Positions 27,210 to 36,458 of a stretch of 56,195 nt of DNA are shown here, in pieces. A model generated the notes under the pieces. It was not told where the DNA came from. It did not search any database and worked only from the letters and a program-made list of their open reading frames with translations. The DNA is from Flavobacterium sp. Root935 (GTDB taxonomy: Bacteria > Bacteroidota > Bacteroidia > Flavobacteriales > Flavobacteriaceae). The stretch spans positions 1,559,990-1,616,184 of the forward strand of contig NZ_LMJL01000012.1 of NCBI RefSeq assembly GCF_001429295.1. Direction: 5' to 3'. The position numbers and the translations under genes are program-made. How positions within the stretch are numbered: the first letter of the stretch is position 1; every line of letters begins with the position of its first letter.

Positions 27210-28346
27210 TTAAGATTTACTGAAGATTTCTTTCAATTTTGATTGTAATTCAGCTTCTCTAAGATTTTTGGCAATGATTTTTCCGTCAGGTCCAATTAAG
27301 TAATTGGTTGGAACCATTTTTACACCGTATAAAACGGCAGCTTCGTTCTGCCAGCCTTTTAAATCAGAAACATGAGTCCACGTTAATCCGTCTCTTTCAA
27401 TTGCTTTTTCCCAAAGTTTCTTTTTATCATCTAACGAAACTCCTAAAACATCAAATCCTTTATCATGGTACGTTTTATAAGCCAAAACTACATTTGGATT
27501 TTCTTTTCTGCATGGACCGCACCAGCTTGCCCAGAAATCAACCAAAACATATTTTCCTTTATAATCGGCTAATTTCACAACTTTTCCGTTTACGTCAGGT
27601 TGAGAAAATTCAGGTGCTTGAGAACCAACAGCGGTTTTATCATTAAGATCAATGGCTTCTTTTAACTGTTTTCCGTAAAATGATTTTTGTACTTCTGGAG
27701 ACAAAACAGCAAAATACGTTTTTACTTGTGCTGGAGTTCCGTAAGAAACAATTCGATCATTAATTATTAAAGCAGCGGCTATTTTATCTTTATTTTTTCG
27801 GATAAACTTATCGGTTAAATCATCAGCGAAAGCGGCAAGATCTTTCCATTTTTTATCCATTGCAGTTTGCTGTTCTGCATTTAATTTTACTTTTCCCTTC
27901 TGAGTTAAAGAATCAGACAATTTGTAAATAGGACCAGCGATGTTTTGTATTTTTTTGAATTCGTTATCATAATACGACTTATAAATATCGTTTTGTGTCG
28001 CGCCGCTAACTTTAGCTTTAAAAATGGAATCTTTTTTAGCTTCTACTTTTATATCTTCATTATCCAAAAGAAAATAGGCACCGTATTCTTCTCCCTTTAG
28101 TTTAATAGTATGCAGCAATGGTTCTGAAACTTTTCCCGTAAAAGTAAAAGCTCCTTCTGGACTGATTTGTGCGGAATCGGTTATTTTCTTGTTTCCTTTT
28201 TCATCTGTGTTTTCCAGATAAACCGTTCCTTTATCTAATCCTGCGATTGTGCCATTGATCGTAAATCCTTCTTTTTTGGAACAAGAAGAAAGCGCGGTTA
28301 TAAATGCCAAAGCAGTCAAACCTGATTTTAAGATTGTACTTTTCAT
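27210..28346 (-). CDS. TlpA-like thioredoxin lipoprotein with DUF4369 domain
   Basis: This 378-aa lipoprotein has a lipobox LSSC with the acylated cysteine at C22. Residues about 28-125 are a DUF4369-type β-domain (GTIAGLDKGTVYLEN, DSAQISPEGAFTFTG). The C-terminal 140 residues are a thioredoxin/AhpC-TSA fold with W-C-G-P-C at 275-279 (C276 and C279 redox pair) and a cis-proline at about P346 (VPTNY). Such proteins reduce or reshuffle disulfides in the periplasm. The gene lies between a second thioredoxin gene and the M16 peptidase gene on the same strand. It is a paralogue of the neighbour at 28499. The actual reductant partner is not in the window. Confidence 0.85.
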   Translation of the reverse strand: MKSTILKSGLTALAFITALSSCSKKEGFTINGTIAGLDKGTVYLENTDEKGNKKITDSAQISPEGAFTFTGKVSEPLLHTIKLKGEEYGAYFLLDNEDIKVEAKKDSIFKAKVSGATQNDIYKSYYDNEFKKIQNIAGPIYKLSDSLTQKGKVKLNAEQQTAMDKKWKDLAAFADDLTDKFIRKNKDKIAAALIINDRIVSYGTPAQVKTYFAVLSPEVQKSFYGKQLKEAIDLNDKTAVGSQAPEFSQPDVNGKVVKLADYKGKYVLVDFWASWCGPCRKENPNVVLAYKTYHDKGFDVLGVSLDDKKKLWEKAIERDGLTWTHVSDLKGWQNEAAVLYGVKMVPTNYLIGPDGKIIAKNLREAELQSKLKEIFSKS

Positions 28347-28460
28347 GTTATTTTTTTGTTTTTATTTTTTATTTAAACACGTAGAATCATAGATGCTGTA
28401 AGCTTTAAAAAAGACATTTCATTTATTAAAACAAACATAGTTATAGTTCTGATCAAGTGT

Positions 28461-28496
28461 TTTTTAATTTTTAATTCTCAATTTTTAATTCCTAAT
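28461..28496. repeat. Heptad AT-rich tandem repeat behind the 400-aa thioredoxin gene
   Basis: Successive 7-base units read TTTTTAA, TTTTTAA, TTCTCAA, TTTTTAA and TTCCTAA, that is TTNNNAA with a period of 7. The array ends 2 bases from the stop codon of the gene at 28499. Confidence 0.6.
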
Positions 28497-28498
28497 AA

Positions 28499-29701
28499 TT
28501 AAGATTTCAAAAGCTCTTTTAATTTTTCTTCCAATTCTGCACCTCTTAAATTATCGCTGATAATTATACCTTTACTATCTACTAAATAAGTGGCTGGAAT
28601 TGTTTTTACATTAAACGATTTACTTACTTTATCATCGTCTAAAAGGTTGTGCCAAGGCATTTTTTCTATTCCTAGTGCTTTCTGCCAGGCTTTTTCATCT
28701 TTATCAATTGAGATACTTAAAATTTCAAATCCTTTATCGGCATACTCAGAATAAGCTGTTTTTAAGTTCGGAATTTCTTTTCTGCATGGACCGCACCACG
28801 AAGCCCAAAAATCAATTAAAATATATTTTTTTCCTGAAACGATTTCTTTAGCTGTATAAGCCTTTCCGTCTTTATCTTTTAATCCGAAATTAGCAACACT
28901 TGTTCCTATTAGAGATTTAGGATTCAAATCTTTGTCTACCAATTGTCCGTAATAACTTTTCTTTGCCGTTTCAGAAAATTGCTCAAAAAGCGGCTTTTGA
29001 TCTGGCGTAAAATAACTGTATTGGGTCATCATGAAAAAAGGTCCCCACCAAGTTGTTTTATGTTTGGCGATAAGGTCTGTTGTTGTTTTTTGTACTTTGG
29101 TAAAAAATGCTTTTTCATCTGCTTCGAATTTTTTCCATTCTGGAGAATTTCCGATAGAGTCTATCAGCTTTTTATTTCCAGACGTTCTGGCTTTCGAATA
29201 TAGTTTTCCAAGTTCTTCTGTACCTTTATGATAGTCTTCGTAATCTTTATTTAATTCAGCTTTAAAAGCAGTTTCCTTTTTATAATAGTCGTTTGATTTA
29301 GAACCTGTAATAACTTCATTTTTAAAGTTAATTCGCTCGTCTTCACTTTTTGAAACTTCTCCATCGGCCGTAACTTTTATTTTAGAATTTTCAACGATTA
29401 AATGAATGTATCCTTTATTCTTTCCAAAAACCAGATAAAAAAAACGCGGTTCATTTAATTTTCCTGTAAAGGTAAATTTACCCTCTTTCAAGGTTGTTTC
29501 AGCGACTGGCGATTCAGAAGAATGTGTTGCGCCCGGTGTTAATTGTACTGTTGTTCCGTCTGCAAGACCAGTAATATTTCCTTCGATCGAATAAGAAGCT
29601 GGTGCAGCCGTTATTGCTTTTTTCTTTTGTGCAATACCGTGATTTGAAATCACAAATAGGCAAATACACAATCCTAATATTTTGTATTTAATTGTATTCA
29701 T
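28499..29701 (-). CDS. Periplasmic TlpA-like thioredoxin with DUF4369-like domain
   Basis: This 400-aa protein has a cleavable signal peptide (about 1-24, GIA before QKKK) rather than a lipobox. A DUF4369-like β-domain lies at about 36-130 (GNITGLADGTTVQLTP, EGKFTFTGKLNEPRFF). The middle is helical and charged. The thioredoxin domain has W-C-G-P-C at 302-306 and a cis-proline at about P369 (TIPATY). It is similar in layout to the lipoprotein at 27210, so the pair looks like a duplication with different anchoring. It follows SusD after 69 bases that contain an intrinsic terminator, so it may depend on readthrough or its own promoter. Confidence 0.83.
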   Translation of the reverse strand: MNTIKYKILGLCICLFVISNHGIAQKKKAITAAPASYSIEGNITGLADGTTVQLTPGATHSSESPVAETTLKEGKFTFTGKLNEPRFFYLVFGKNKGYIHLIVENSKIKVTADGEVSKSEDERINFKNEVITGSKSNDYYKKETAFKAELNKDYEDYHKGTEELGKLYSKARTSGNKKLIDSIGNSPEWKKFEADEKAFFTKVQKTTTDLIAKHKTTWWGPFFMMTQYSYFTPDQKPLFEQFSETAKKSYYGQLVDKDLNPKSLIGTSVANFGLKDKDGKAYTAKEIVSGKKYILIDFWASWCGPCRKEIPNLKTAYSEYADKGFEILSISIDKDEKAWQKALGIEKMPWHNLLDDDKVSKSFNVKTIPATYLVDSKGIIISDNLRGAELEEKLKELLKS

Positions 29702-29719
29702 TTTTTTGGATTGATGTTT

Positions 29720-29763
29720 AAAAAAAGCTCCCCTTTCGGAATTATTCCTACTCAGGAAGCTTT
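29720..29763 (-). terminator. Intrinsic terminator behind susD
   Basis: On the - strand AAAGCTTCC and GGGAGCTTT form a 9-bp stem with one G-U, followed by seven T. The loop holds a smaller hairpin. It lies 7 bases past the SusD stop codon and would reduce transcription into the thioredoxin and peptidase genes. Confidence 0.65.
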
Positions 29764-29770
29764 GGGATTT

Positions 29771-31177
29771 TTATTTCGCTACATTTTGAGTTATCGTTCC
29801 GTTTCCTGGATTTTGCGTTGCTCCCTGTGGAAATGGCATTGTCCATAAATGAGAATCTGATGATAATGTGTACGTAGTTCCGTTTGCTGTTTTAGTATAA
29901 CTTACTTTATAAACACCTTCTGCATTTAAACGGCGTGCGTCTGCAAAAGGAATCAATGTGTTCGTAAGTTCATTGTTTTTTGTTCTGAAAATAGCATTCA
30001 AAGCTGTTGTTTTATCTGTAGTCGAAATATCCTGATAAGAAGCAGGCAGAATACGAGTTTTACGAACTGTATTTAAAACGTTCAGCGCCTCACTAATTTG
30101 TCCTGCACGAGCCAGACATTCAGCTTTAATTAAATAAACTTCTACAGTTGTGATTCCGCCGAAGTTAAAAAAGCCAGACAAAGTTCTTCTGTAATAGGTT
30201 TCTGCACCAACAGTGTAAATTTTCCAACGAGAAATAAAACGGGCATCACCAGTTTCAAAACGCTGTGCGCGCTCTACTGGAATACTATTTTCTGTCGATA
30301 AATTATTTGTAATACCATGACGATAATTATAATTTTCTACATAGTTAAATCCCATAGGAGAAGTTGTTGCTGTATAAGAATTTGGAACATCAATAATTGC
30401 TTTATTGGTATTGTAATATCCAATCCAATCATACAATTTATTATTTTCTGCTAATGCTAAATCTGCATATTTTAACGCTTCTGTATAATTATTCATTTGC
30501 AGATAAACTCTTGCATAAAAGGCATAACCCGCTCCTAAATTTGGATGTAAAGGCGTTTGAGAAACTTTCAACAAATAGGGTAAAGCTTCTTTGACATCAT
30601 TCAAAATGAAATCATACATTTCCTGAATCGTTACTTGTTTGCTCGGTGCATTAATATTGGCACTTGTAATTAACGGAACTGATAATTTTGTTGAAGCTGA
30701 TGAAGCGACATAAGTATCTGCATAAAAATTCACCAAATTAAAGTAATTCATGGCACGAAGTACTTTTGCTTCTGCCCATACTACTCTTTGTTCTGCTTCC
30801 GTTGCTTGAGTGGTACTTAATGCATTTTCAATAATTAAATTAAAAGTCGAAATTCCAGCATAACTTGAGTAATACATCGTTTCATCAGATACTTTTAATG
30901 CAATACGGTCTGCATTTTCGTCCCACATATAATTGGCAGCAAACAACCTATTATTTGCTAAAGAGGCAACAGTTACATATTGGTCATTTAATAATTGTGA
31001 AGCTCCAGTAATATCAACTCTATGATTTGTGTATTCGTCACGTAAAAAAGCTTCATAATCTGCTAATGTTGTTGGTGATTTTGATCCTTTTGGAATGTCA
31101 CTCAAATAATCTTCGCAAGATGCTAAAGTCAATCCTAAAGCCAATAAGCACGCAATCTTTTTATATATATTTTTCAT
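29771..31177 (-). CDS. SusD/RagB-family outer-membrane lipoprotein
   Basis: This 468-aa lipoprotein has the lipobox LASC with acylated C21, followed by the typical SusD start (EDYLSDIPKG). Helical TPR-like repeats are visible (ALPYLLKVSQTPLHPNLGAGYAFYARVYLQM, EALKYADLAL), and the C-terminal motif FADARRLN plus an ending with P-F-P-Q-G fits the family. SusD proteins cap the SusC barrel and capture substrate at the cell surface. SusC lies 17 bases upstream in the same operon. The substrate is not readable from sequence; peptides are suggested by the M16 peptidase further downstream. It is followed by a terminator. Confidence 0.92.
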   Translation of the reverse strand: MKNIYKKIACLLALGLTLASCEDYLSDIPKGSKSPTTLADYEAFLRDEYTNHRVDITGASQLLNDQYVTVASLANNRLFAANYMWDENADRIALKVSDETMYYSSYAGISTFNLIIENALSTTQATEAEQRVVWAEAKVLRAMNYFNLVNFYADTYVASSASTKLSVPLITSANINAPSKQVTIQEMYDFILNDVKEALPYLLKVSQTPLHPNLGAGYAFYARVYLQMNNYTEALKYADLALAENNKLYDWIGYYNTNKAIIDVPNSYTATTSPMGFNYVENYNYRHGITNNLSTENSIPVERAQRFETGDARFISRWKIYTVGAETYYRRTLSGFFNFGGITTVEVYLIKAECLARAGQISEALNVLNTVRKTRILPASYQDISTTDKTTALNAIFRTKNNELTNTLIPFADARRLNAEGVYKVSYTKTANGTTYTLSSDSHLWTMPFPQGATQNPGNGTITQNVAK

Positions 31178-31194
31178 CGTCTAGTCTTTATAAA

Positions 31195-34100
31195 TTAGAA
31201 ATTAACGTTTACACCCAAAACAAAACTTGGAGATTGGAAACCATTTAAAAGATACTTTGCATCTCTGCTTTTAGCAAAAGTATATACGTTTTCTGCGTTT
31301 AAATTGAAACGTACACCGTCTAATTTTACTCTTTTTATAATGTCACTTGGCATTTGATAAGCCAATGAAATGTTGCTTAATCTTACATTCGATGCATCTA
31401 AAATATTAATATCTGCATAGGAATAAATAGTACGAGAATCTGAGCTAAATTCTGGATCATATTCGTATACTGCTCTCGGAATATTTGTGAAAGCTTCGTC
31501 TCCAGGCTGCTGCCAACGGTCTGCAATATGATTATTAACAACTGAAATATTGGTAATATAACCTCCCATTGCACCCGAATAAACATTATCTAACATTGGC
31601 AGAAACGTATTTCTAATTTTATGACCTAGTTCGTAAATGAAAAGTGCTGAAAGTGAGAAGTTTTTATAATTTGCAGAAGTATGGAAAGATCCACTGTGCG
31701 TAGGAACTGTCGAACCAAAATCCTGAATAGCATCTATTTGTCCCGGATTGTATTTTACTGCCGTTCCAGAAGCATCATAAACCTGAGGTATTCCTGTATT
31801 GCTTAAGCCAGCCCACTTGTAACCATAAATAGAATTAAAACTTGTTCCAACTCTAGGAAAAGCCTGTGGGTAATCTAATTGCAGGTAATAAACGGGCGCT
31901 TTTACATTTACGTAATCGACTTTGTTCTTGTTGTAAGCATATAAAACAGATGCATCCCAAGAGAATGAAGGCGTTTTTACAATAGTTCCTCTTAAAGTAA
32001 CTTCGATACCTTTGTTCGTCATTTCTCCGTTGTTAAGCGTGTAAGTCGAATAACCCCATCCTTCTGTTGGAATTCCCTGGCTGCTCGCTAACAAATTTTC
32101 TCCTTTTTTATTATATAAATCTAGAGTTCCGCCTAATCTGCTCTTAAAAAATGAAAAGTCTAAACCGATATTAGTTGTCGTTGTTTTTTCCCAAGACAAT
32201 TCTGGGTTTGGTCTCTTACTTACAGTTCCCTGATTTCCTCCAACATTGGAGTTAGAATTATAATATGCTGTTAAGTACGGCGCAGAATCTTTGGCGATAT
32301 TTCCTCCAATACCATATGAAGCACGAAGTTTAAGCCCGTCTACCCATGCAGCATCAAAAAATGATTCTTTGTCAATATTCCATGCGGCTCCTGTTGACCA
32401 AGTTGGTTTGTTTTGGTATTCGCTGTCTGTTCCCCAAAGGTTAGAACGATCCCATCGAATACTTCCAGAAAGCGTATATCTTTTGTCATAAGTATAACCT
32501 CCCGTTCCATAAACAGAAACGAAACGATTTTGCAATTCTTTTTCTAATGAAAACTCGTTTTGTCCCATAGAACCACCAAATACAGTTCCGTACACTTTTA
32601 ATAAATCAGCTTGATTTACTGGGGCAAAACCTAAAGTCTGAGCATCATATCCGTAACGTGTATTGTCGTTATATTCTTGTTTTGAATGACGGATTTCCAT
32701 ACCTGCAATCGCAGAGAAATCATGCTTTTCGGCAAAAGTCTGATTGAAGTTTAACTGTTGACGGAAATTATAAGCATTAGAATATTGATTCGTTTCTTTT
32801 ATAATATCTCCGTAAGGTAAATTATAAACAGCTTTGTTATTGGCAATTGTCACCATTCCGTTTACCTTGCTTCTTACATAATAAGAGTCTTTACCAAATA
32901 ATTGACTTGCACGATCTGAACCAAACTCGTATTGAAACATTGCATTGTATGTAAATGCGTTACTAAATTTCACATTAAACTTTGCATAGGTTCTGTTTAA
33001 GAAATTTTTGCTTTCAATTAAATTTCTTCCCAGCTCATCCATTGGAGTTATGTTCATATCATAAAGACCATAATTCTTTATAGAATTAAGTGTAAAACTA
33101 TTGTAGCGGGATTCTGGTGTAGATACAAAATTAGTTCCATCATTATTAACTAATTGATTGTATGGCTGATGTTTATAACTCGCATTAAGGGTACTGGAAG
33201 ACGAATTAATAGGATTGTAACTCTGCGTATCTCCTTTTCCGAAATTAACATAAGTCCCTAAGTCTAAAGATAACCAGCTGTTAATTTGAGTTGAGTTTTT
33301 TAAATTAAGACCAACCGTTTCATTTTCAGAATAAATATCTTCAAGCTGATTATTTTTATACGTTAAAGAAGCATTGAAAGTATTCGTTTCTGTTGCTTTT
33401 CCTAAACTAAGATTATGCTGTAAAAAATATTGATCGCGTTTTGCATATCGCGCCACATCATCATAATATTTATAACCTTGAGAGCCAAGCGCATCCAAAC
33501 GATTGTTCATTTCTGCCATTGAAGTTTTTCCTGCATAACCATTTAAAATAGTCTGCATTCCTAAACTTGTAAATACGGCATTGTTTAGCAATGATTGTGC
33601 ATACGTACTTGCATTAGCCGTTTTTAAATTAGGATTTCCGTCTGCCCATCCTTTTTCTAAACCAATAATATCAGCAGAACTCGTAAGGTTTCCGGTATAA
33701 TTTCTATAAGGAGTAACTGTTAAATTACTTGAAAATGAAATAGTTGTTTTTCCTGCTTTTGCTTTTTTAGTTGTAATAACGACAACTCCATTTGCGGCAC
33801 GAGCACCATAAATAGACGAAGCCGCAGCATCTTTTAGAACCGTTATCGTTTCAATATCTTCTAAGTTCAGACTTGGAAGATTTTCTTCTAGTGTACTATA
33901 AGGAGTTAGCCTAGTGTTTTCAACAGGAAACCCATCAATAACATACAAAGGCGCTGTTGACCCAGTCATTGAAGTTGTTCCACGAATTTTACCATCCTGA
34001 TATCCTACGATACGTCCTTCTAAAATTTTATCTATACTGCTTAAACGTTGTTCTTTAAAGTCTGCAGCTTTTAAATTTGAAAAAGATCCTGTAGCCTTTT

Positions 34101-34779
34101 CTGCATCAATATTTTGATATCCAGTTTTTAATACTAAACCTTCTAGTTCTAGTACATCTTCTTTCAATACAACATTAATAACACTTCTTCCTTCAACTTT
34201 AATTTCTTGTCTTACATATCCTAAATAAGCAAATGCTAAAGTAGTTTCGCTGCTTACCGCTATAATTTGATATTCTCCATTAAAATCTGTCTGAACGCCT
34301 CTACCCGAACCATTATCAGAAATTGCGGCGCCAACTAGAGGCATACCTTTTTCATCGGTTACACGTCCTTTTACGATAAAGTCTGCTTCGGCTTTTACTG
34401 TTCTTTCTTCAGGAGCTTTTTTAGCCATTAAAACGATATGATTTCCAGAAACTTTATAGTCAGTTCCTGTATCTCCAAAAATGGTATTTAAGAGTGTCTC
34501 AATAGCAACATTACTTTCATTAATAGTAATAATTCTATTTAAATCGACAGATCTTACATTGTAAACAAATCTGTAATTGGTTGTGTATTCGAGCTTTTCA
34601 ATAGCTTTAGCAACAGTCATATTATTAGCACTAAAAGAGATTTTAGCTTTTTGCGAATAAGTAGTTCCGGCGTGCATTATTGTTAAGGCGGTGAATAAAA
34701 ATAATGTGGTCAATTTCATCTTCAAATCAAATTTCAAAAAAGGCTTGTCGAACCTGATTTTGTTCAATACTTTTTTCAT
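31195..34779 (-). CDS. SusC/RagA TonB-linked outer-membrane protein with STN domain
   Basis: This 1194-aa protein has an extended N-terminus with a signal segment at about 21-43 (MKLTTLFLFTALTIMHAG). An STN domain follows at about 45-118 (ISFSANNMTVAKAIEKLEY, NHIVLMAK); this domain contacts FecR-type anti-sigma factors. Next are a carboxypeptidase-regulatory-like domain (about 130-215, GRVTDEKGMPLVGAAI), the plug (about 220-350, ATGSFSNLKAADF, TVLKDAAASSIYGARAANGVV) and a β-barrel ending in LGVNVNF. It should import substrate captured by SusD using TonB energy and signal substrate presence to the FecR at 35032. The 252-base leader contains a hairpin (34836-34870) and a heptad repeat (34966-35028). 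Confidence 0.92.
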   Translation of the reverse strand: MKKVLNKIRFDKPFLKFDLKMKLTTLFLFTALTIMHAGTTYSQKAKISFSANNMTVAKAIEKLEYTTNYRFVYNVRSVDLNRIITINESNVAIETLLNTIFGDTGTDYKVSGNHIVLMAKKAPEERTVKAEADFIVKGRVTDEKGMPLVGAAISDNGSGRGVQTDFNGEYQIIAVSSETTLAFAYLGYVRQEIKVEGRSVINVVLKEDVLELEGLVLKTGYQNIDAEKATGSFSNLKAADFKEQRLSSIDKILEGRIVGYQDGKIRGTTSMTGSTAPLYVIDGFPVENTRLTPYSTLEENLPSLNLEDIETITVLKDAAASSIYGARAANGVVVITTKKAKAGKTTISFSSNLTVTPYRNYTGNLTSSADIIGLEKGWADGNPNLKTANASTYAQSLLNNAVFTSLGMQTILNGYAGKTSMAEMNNRLDALGSQGYKYYDDVARYAKRDQYFLQHNLSLGKATETNTFNASLTYKNNQLEDIYSENETVGLNLKNSTQINSWLSLDLGTYVNFGKGDTQSYNPINSSSSTLNASYKHQPYNQLVNNDGTNFVSTPESRYNSFTLNSIKNYGLYDMNITPMDELGRNLIESKNFLNRTYAKFNVKFSNAFTYNAMFQYEFGSDRASQLFGKDSYYVRSKVNGMVTIANNKAVYNLPYGDIIKETNQYSNAYNFRQQLNFNQTFAEKHDFSAIAGMEIRHSKQEYNDNTRYGYDAQTLGFAPVNQADLLKVYGTVFGGSMGQNEFSLEKELQNRFVSVYGTGGYTYDKRYTLSGSIRWDRSNLWGTDSEYQNKPTWSTGAAWNIDKESFFDAAWVDGLKLRASYGIGGNIAKDSAPYLTAYYNSNSNVGGNQGTVSKRPNPELSWEKTTTTNIGLDFSFFKSRLGGTLDLYNKKGENLLASSQGIPTEGWGYSTYTLNNGEMTNKGIEVTLRGTIVKTPSFSWDASVLYAYNKNKVDYVNVKAPVYYLQLDYPQAFPRVGTSFNSIYGYKWAGLSNTGIPQVYDASGTAVKYNPGQIDAIQDFGSTVPTHSGSFHTSANYKNFSLSALFIYELGHKIRNTFLPMLDNVYSGAMGGYITNISVVNNHIADRWQQPGDEAFTNIPRAVYEYDPEFSSDSRTIYSYADINILDASNVRLSNISLAYQMPSDIIKRVKLDGVRFNLNAENVYTFAKSRDAKYLLNGFQSPSFVLGVNVNF

Positions 34780-34835
34780 ACTTTTAAAATGTTTTTTTAA
34801 TGTTGGTTGGTTAATTAACTGACCGCATTTACTCT

Positions 34836-34870
34836 ACCGGGAAATGTTGGCGCATTTTCCGGTTTTTTTT
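34836..34870 (+). promoter_or_regulatory. Hairpin with T-run in the susC leader (antisense orientation)
   Basis: ACCGGGAAATG (34836-34846) pairs with CATTTTCCGGT (34853-34863) with one G-U, followed by eight T on the + strand. As an intrinsic terminator it would act on + strand transcripts, although no + gene lies upstream. In susC mRNA it is a stable stem about 55 bases before the start codon. Confidence 0.5.
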
Positions 34871-34965
34871 ATAAATAACGATCCATTTCATTTTTGGACT
34901 TTTGTTACATAGGCGCTTTATTTATTTTAGATTGGTGATTTTAGATTTTAGAGTATTAACATTCA

Positions 34966-35028
34966 AACTAACAACTAACAACTAACAACTAACAACTAAC
35001 AACTAACAACTAACAACTAATAACTAAT
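34966..35028. repeat. Heptanucleotide tandem repeat (AACTAAC)n
   Basis: Seven perfect units of AACTAAC (34966-35014) and two of AACTAAT (35015-35028) follow head to tail, nine units in total. The array begins 3 bases behind the anti-sigma stop codon. Its length is likely to vary between strains. Confidence 0.9.
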
Positions 35029-35031
35029 AAC

Positions 35032-36180
35032 TTACTTAATCGTGATTTTATCCCTGTCAATGATATAATCTATTGCGTAACTATCACTAAAATATTTCAA
35101 AACCACTTCGATGGGTTCGTTATCAAAACGGGCATTGAAAATTTCTTTTCCGAGCATTTTATTTCGGTTTATAAACGTGACATTATAATGACGTTCCAGC
35201 TTCTTGATAATATCATTAAACGAAGCATTTTTAAACACTAAACTTCCTTTTACCCAAGCCGTATAATAGTCTGTATTAACTTGTTCTATTTTAATTTCTG
35301 AACGACTTTTTATAGTCGATCCTTTTTCACCGGCTTTTAAGTAAACAGGATTTTCTTTTGCTTTCTGATCTTTATAAAGCGATACTTTTCCTTCGACCAA
35401 AACCACATCAGTACTTATATTTTCAGTATATGTATCTACGTTAAATTTGGTTCCCAAAACCTCAACGTTTACATTTTGTGTATTAATCATAAACGGATGC
35501 TGCTTGTCTTTTTCTACTTCAAAATAGCCTTCTCCAAGAAGATAAACTTGTCGGTTTTGATTTTTTACAAATTGCACTGGATATCGAAATGAAGTCCCAG
35601 CGTTTAAATGCACCAATGTGCCGTCTGATAATTGCACTTCAAACTTTTTACCATAAGGAATTCTAAGGACATTATAAATCAGCTCTCCTTCAGAATAAGC
35701 TTTGTTATAAACCAATCTATTTTTTTCTTGTTTACCAATGATGTTTCCATTTTTGTCGATTACATTTCTGGCTTCATTGGGATCAAGAGTTTGCGATTCA
35801 TTTCCTAGCTGCAGTACAATTTCATCTTCTCTCGGAATCACGACATTTTGCTTTGAAGGTGAAGATTCTGAATTTTTATAAAGATAAAATCCTCCCAGAG
35901 CCACAATCAAAATCGCTGCATATTTATAATAAGATGAAAATCTTCTTTTTGCAAAAACATTATTTTCGTTTTGAATTCTTTGAGAAAGCTGTTTTCTTAC
36001 TTCGGTAGAATCAAAATTGTTCATAGCAGTATCTATTGCGTAATTGGTTTTCACAAAATCCTTAAACACAATTTGGTTTTCATCTTCTTTTAACCATTCT
36101 GTCAGCTTCTCAATTTCTTCCTGACTTGCCTGATTTGTGATAAATTTAACGATTAACCGCTCTGATTTTTTCACTGTCAT
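35032..36180 (-). CDS. FecR-type anti-sigma factor
   Basis: I start this 382-aa protein at the ATG at 36180 (MTVKKSERL); the frame is open further upstream only with a TTG. Residues 1-80 are the cytoplasmic sigma-binding part (QASQEEIEKLTEWL). One transmembrane helix lies at about 86-101 (YKYAAILIVALGGFYL). The periplasmic FecR domain follows (KFEVQLSDGTLVHLNAGTS, FEVEKDKQHPF, VEVLGTKFNVDTY, VEGKVSLY), and a DUF4974 domain ends the protein. It should hold the ECF sigma factor and release it when the SusC STN domain signals substrate. Unusually, the sigma gene is divergent (36459, + strand), not just upstream in the same operon. Confidence 0.9.
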   Translation of the reverse strand: MTVKKSERLIVKFITNQASQEEIEKLTEWLKEDENQIVFKDFVKTNYAIDTAMNNFDSTEVRKQLSQRIQNENNVFAKRRFSSYYKYAAILIVALGGFYLYKNSESSPSKQNVVIPREDEIVLQLGNESQTLDPNEARNVIDKNGNIIGKQEKNRLVYNKAYSEGELIYNVLRIPYGKKFEVQLSDGTLVHLNAGTSFRYPVQFVKNQNRQVYLLGEGYFEVEKDKQHPFMINTQNVNVEVLGTKFNVDTYTENISTDVVLVEGKVSLYKDQKAKENPVYLKAGEKGSTIKSRSEIKIEQVNTDYYTAWVKGSLVFKNASFNDIIKKLERHYNVTFINRNKMLGKEIFNARFDNEPIEVVLKYFSDSYAIDYIIDRDKITIK

Positions 36181-36458
36181 TTTTGTTGTTTTTAATATTA
36201 TTACGAAGCAAAAAAACAAAACCCTAACAATTTGATAAAGTTTTTTTCATTTTGCTGATTTTTTTTCTTTTCACAAGTTTTTTCTTTCAACAAACACTAC
36301 TAATTCGACAGAAATAAAAGGGTAAATGTTTTACTTTTGCATATTTTGCTCCTTTTATTTGTAATAATTTTCAAATAGAAAATCAAAAAATCGGAGAAAT
36401 TGAACCAAATACAGTCTAATTTAAGCCCTAAAACCTATTAATTTATATATTTGTTTCT

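Noticed and set aside
29771..34779. SusC/D pair as the importer of the xylan locus
   Set aside because: It is under FecI/FecR-type control, is grouped with thioredoxins and a peptidase, and is separated from the xylan genes by unrelated genes on both strands. No LacI-type site precedes it.
34966..35028. Possible CRISPR array
   Set aside because: The units are 7 bases long and directly adjacent with no spacers, and no cas gene is present.
36181..36219. Extended anti-sigma start
   Set aside because: It requires a TTG; the ATG at 36180 gives a normal FecR N-terminus.
36446..36453. TATATTTG as promoter of the sigma gene
   Set aside because: It is only 6 bases before the start codon, so transcription would begin at or after the ATG, and no TTG box is at the right distance.
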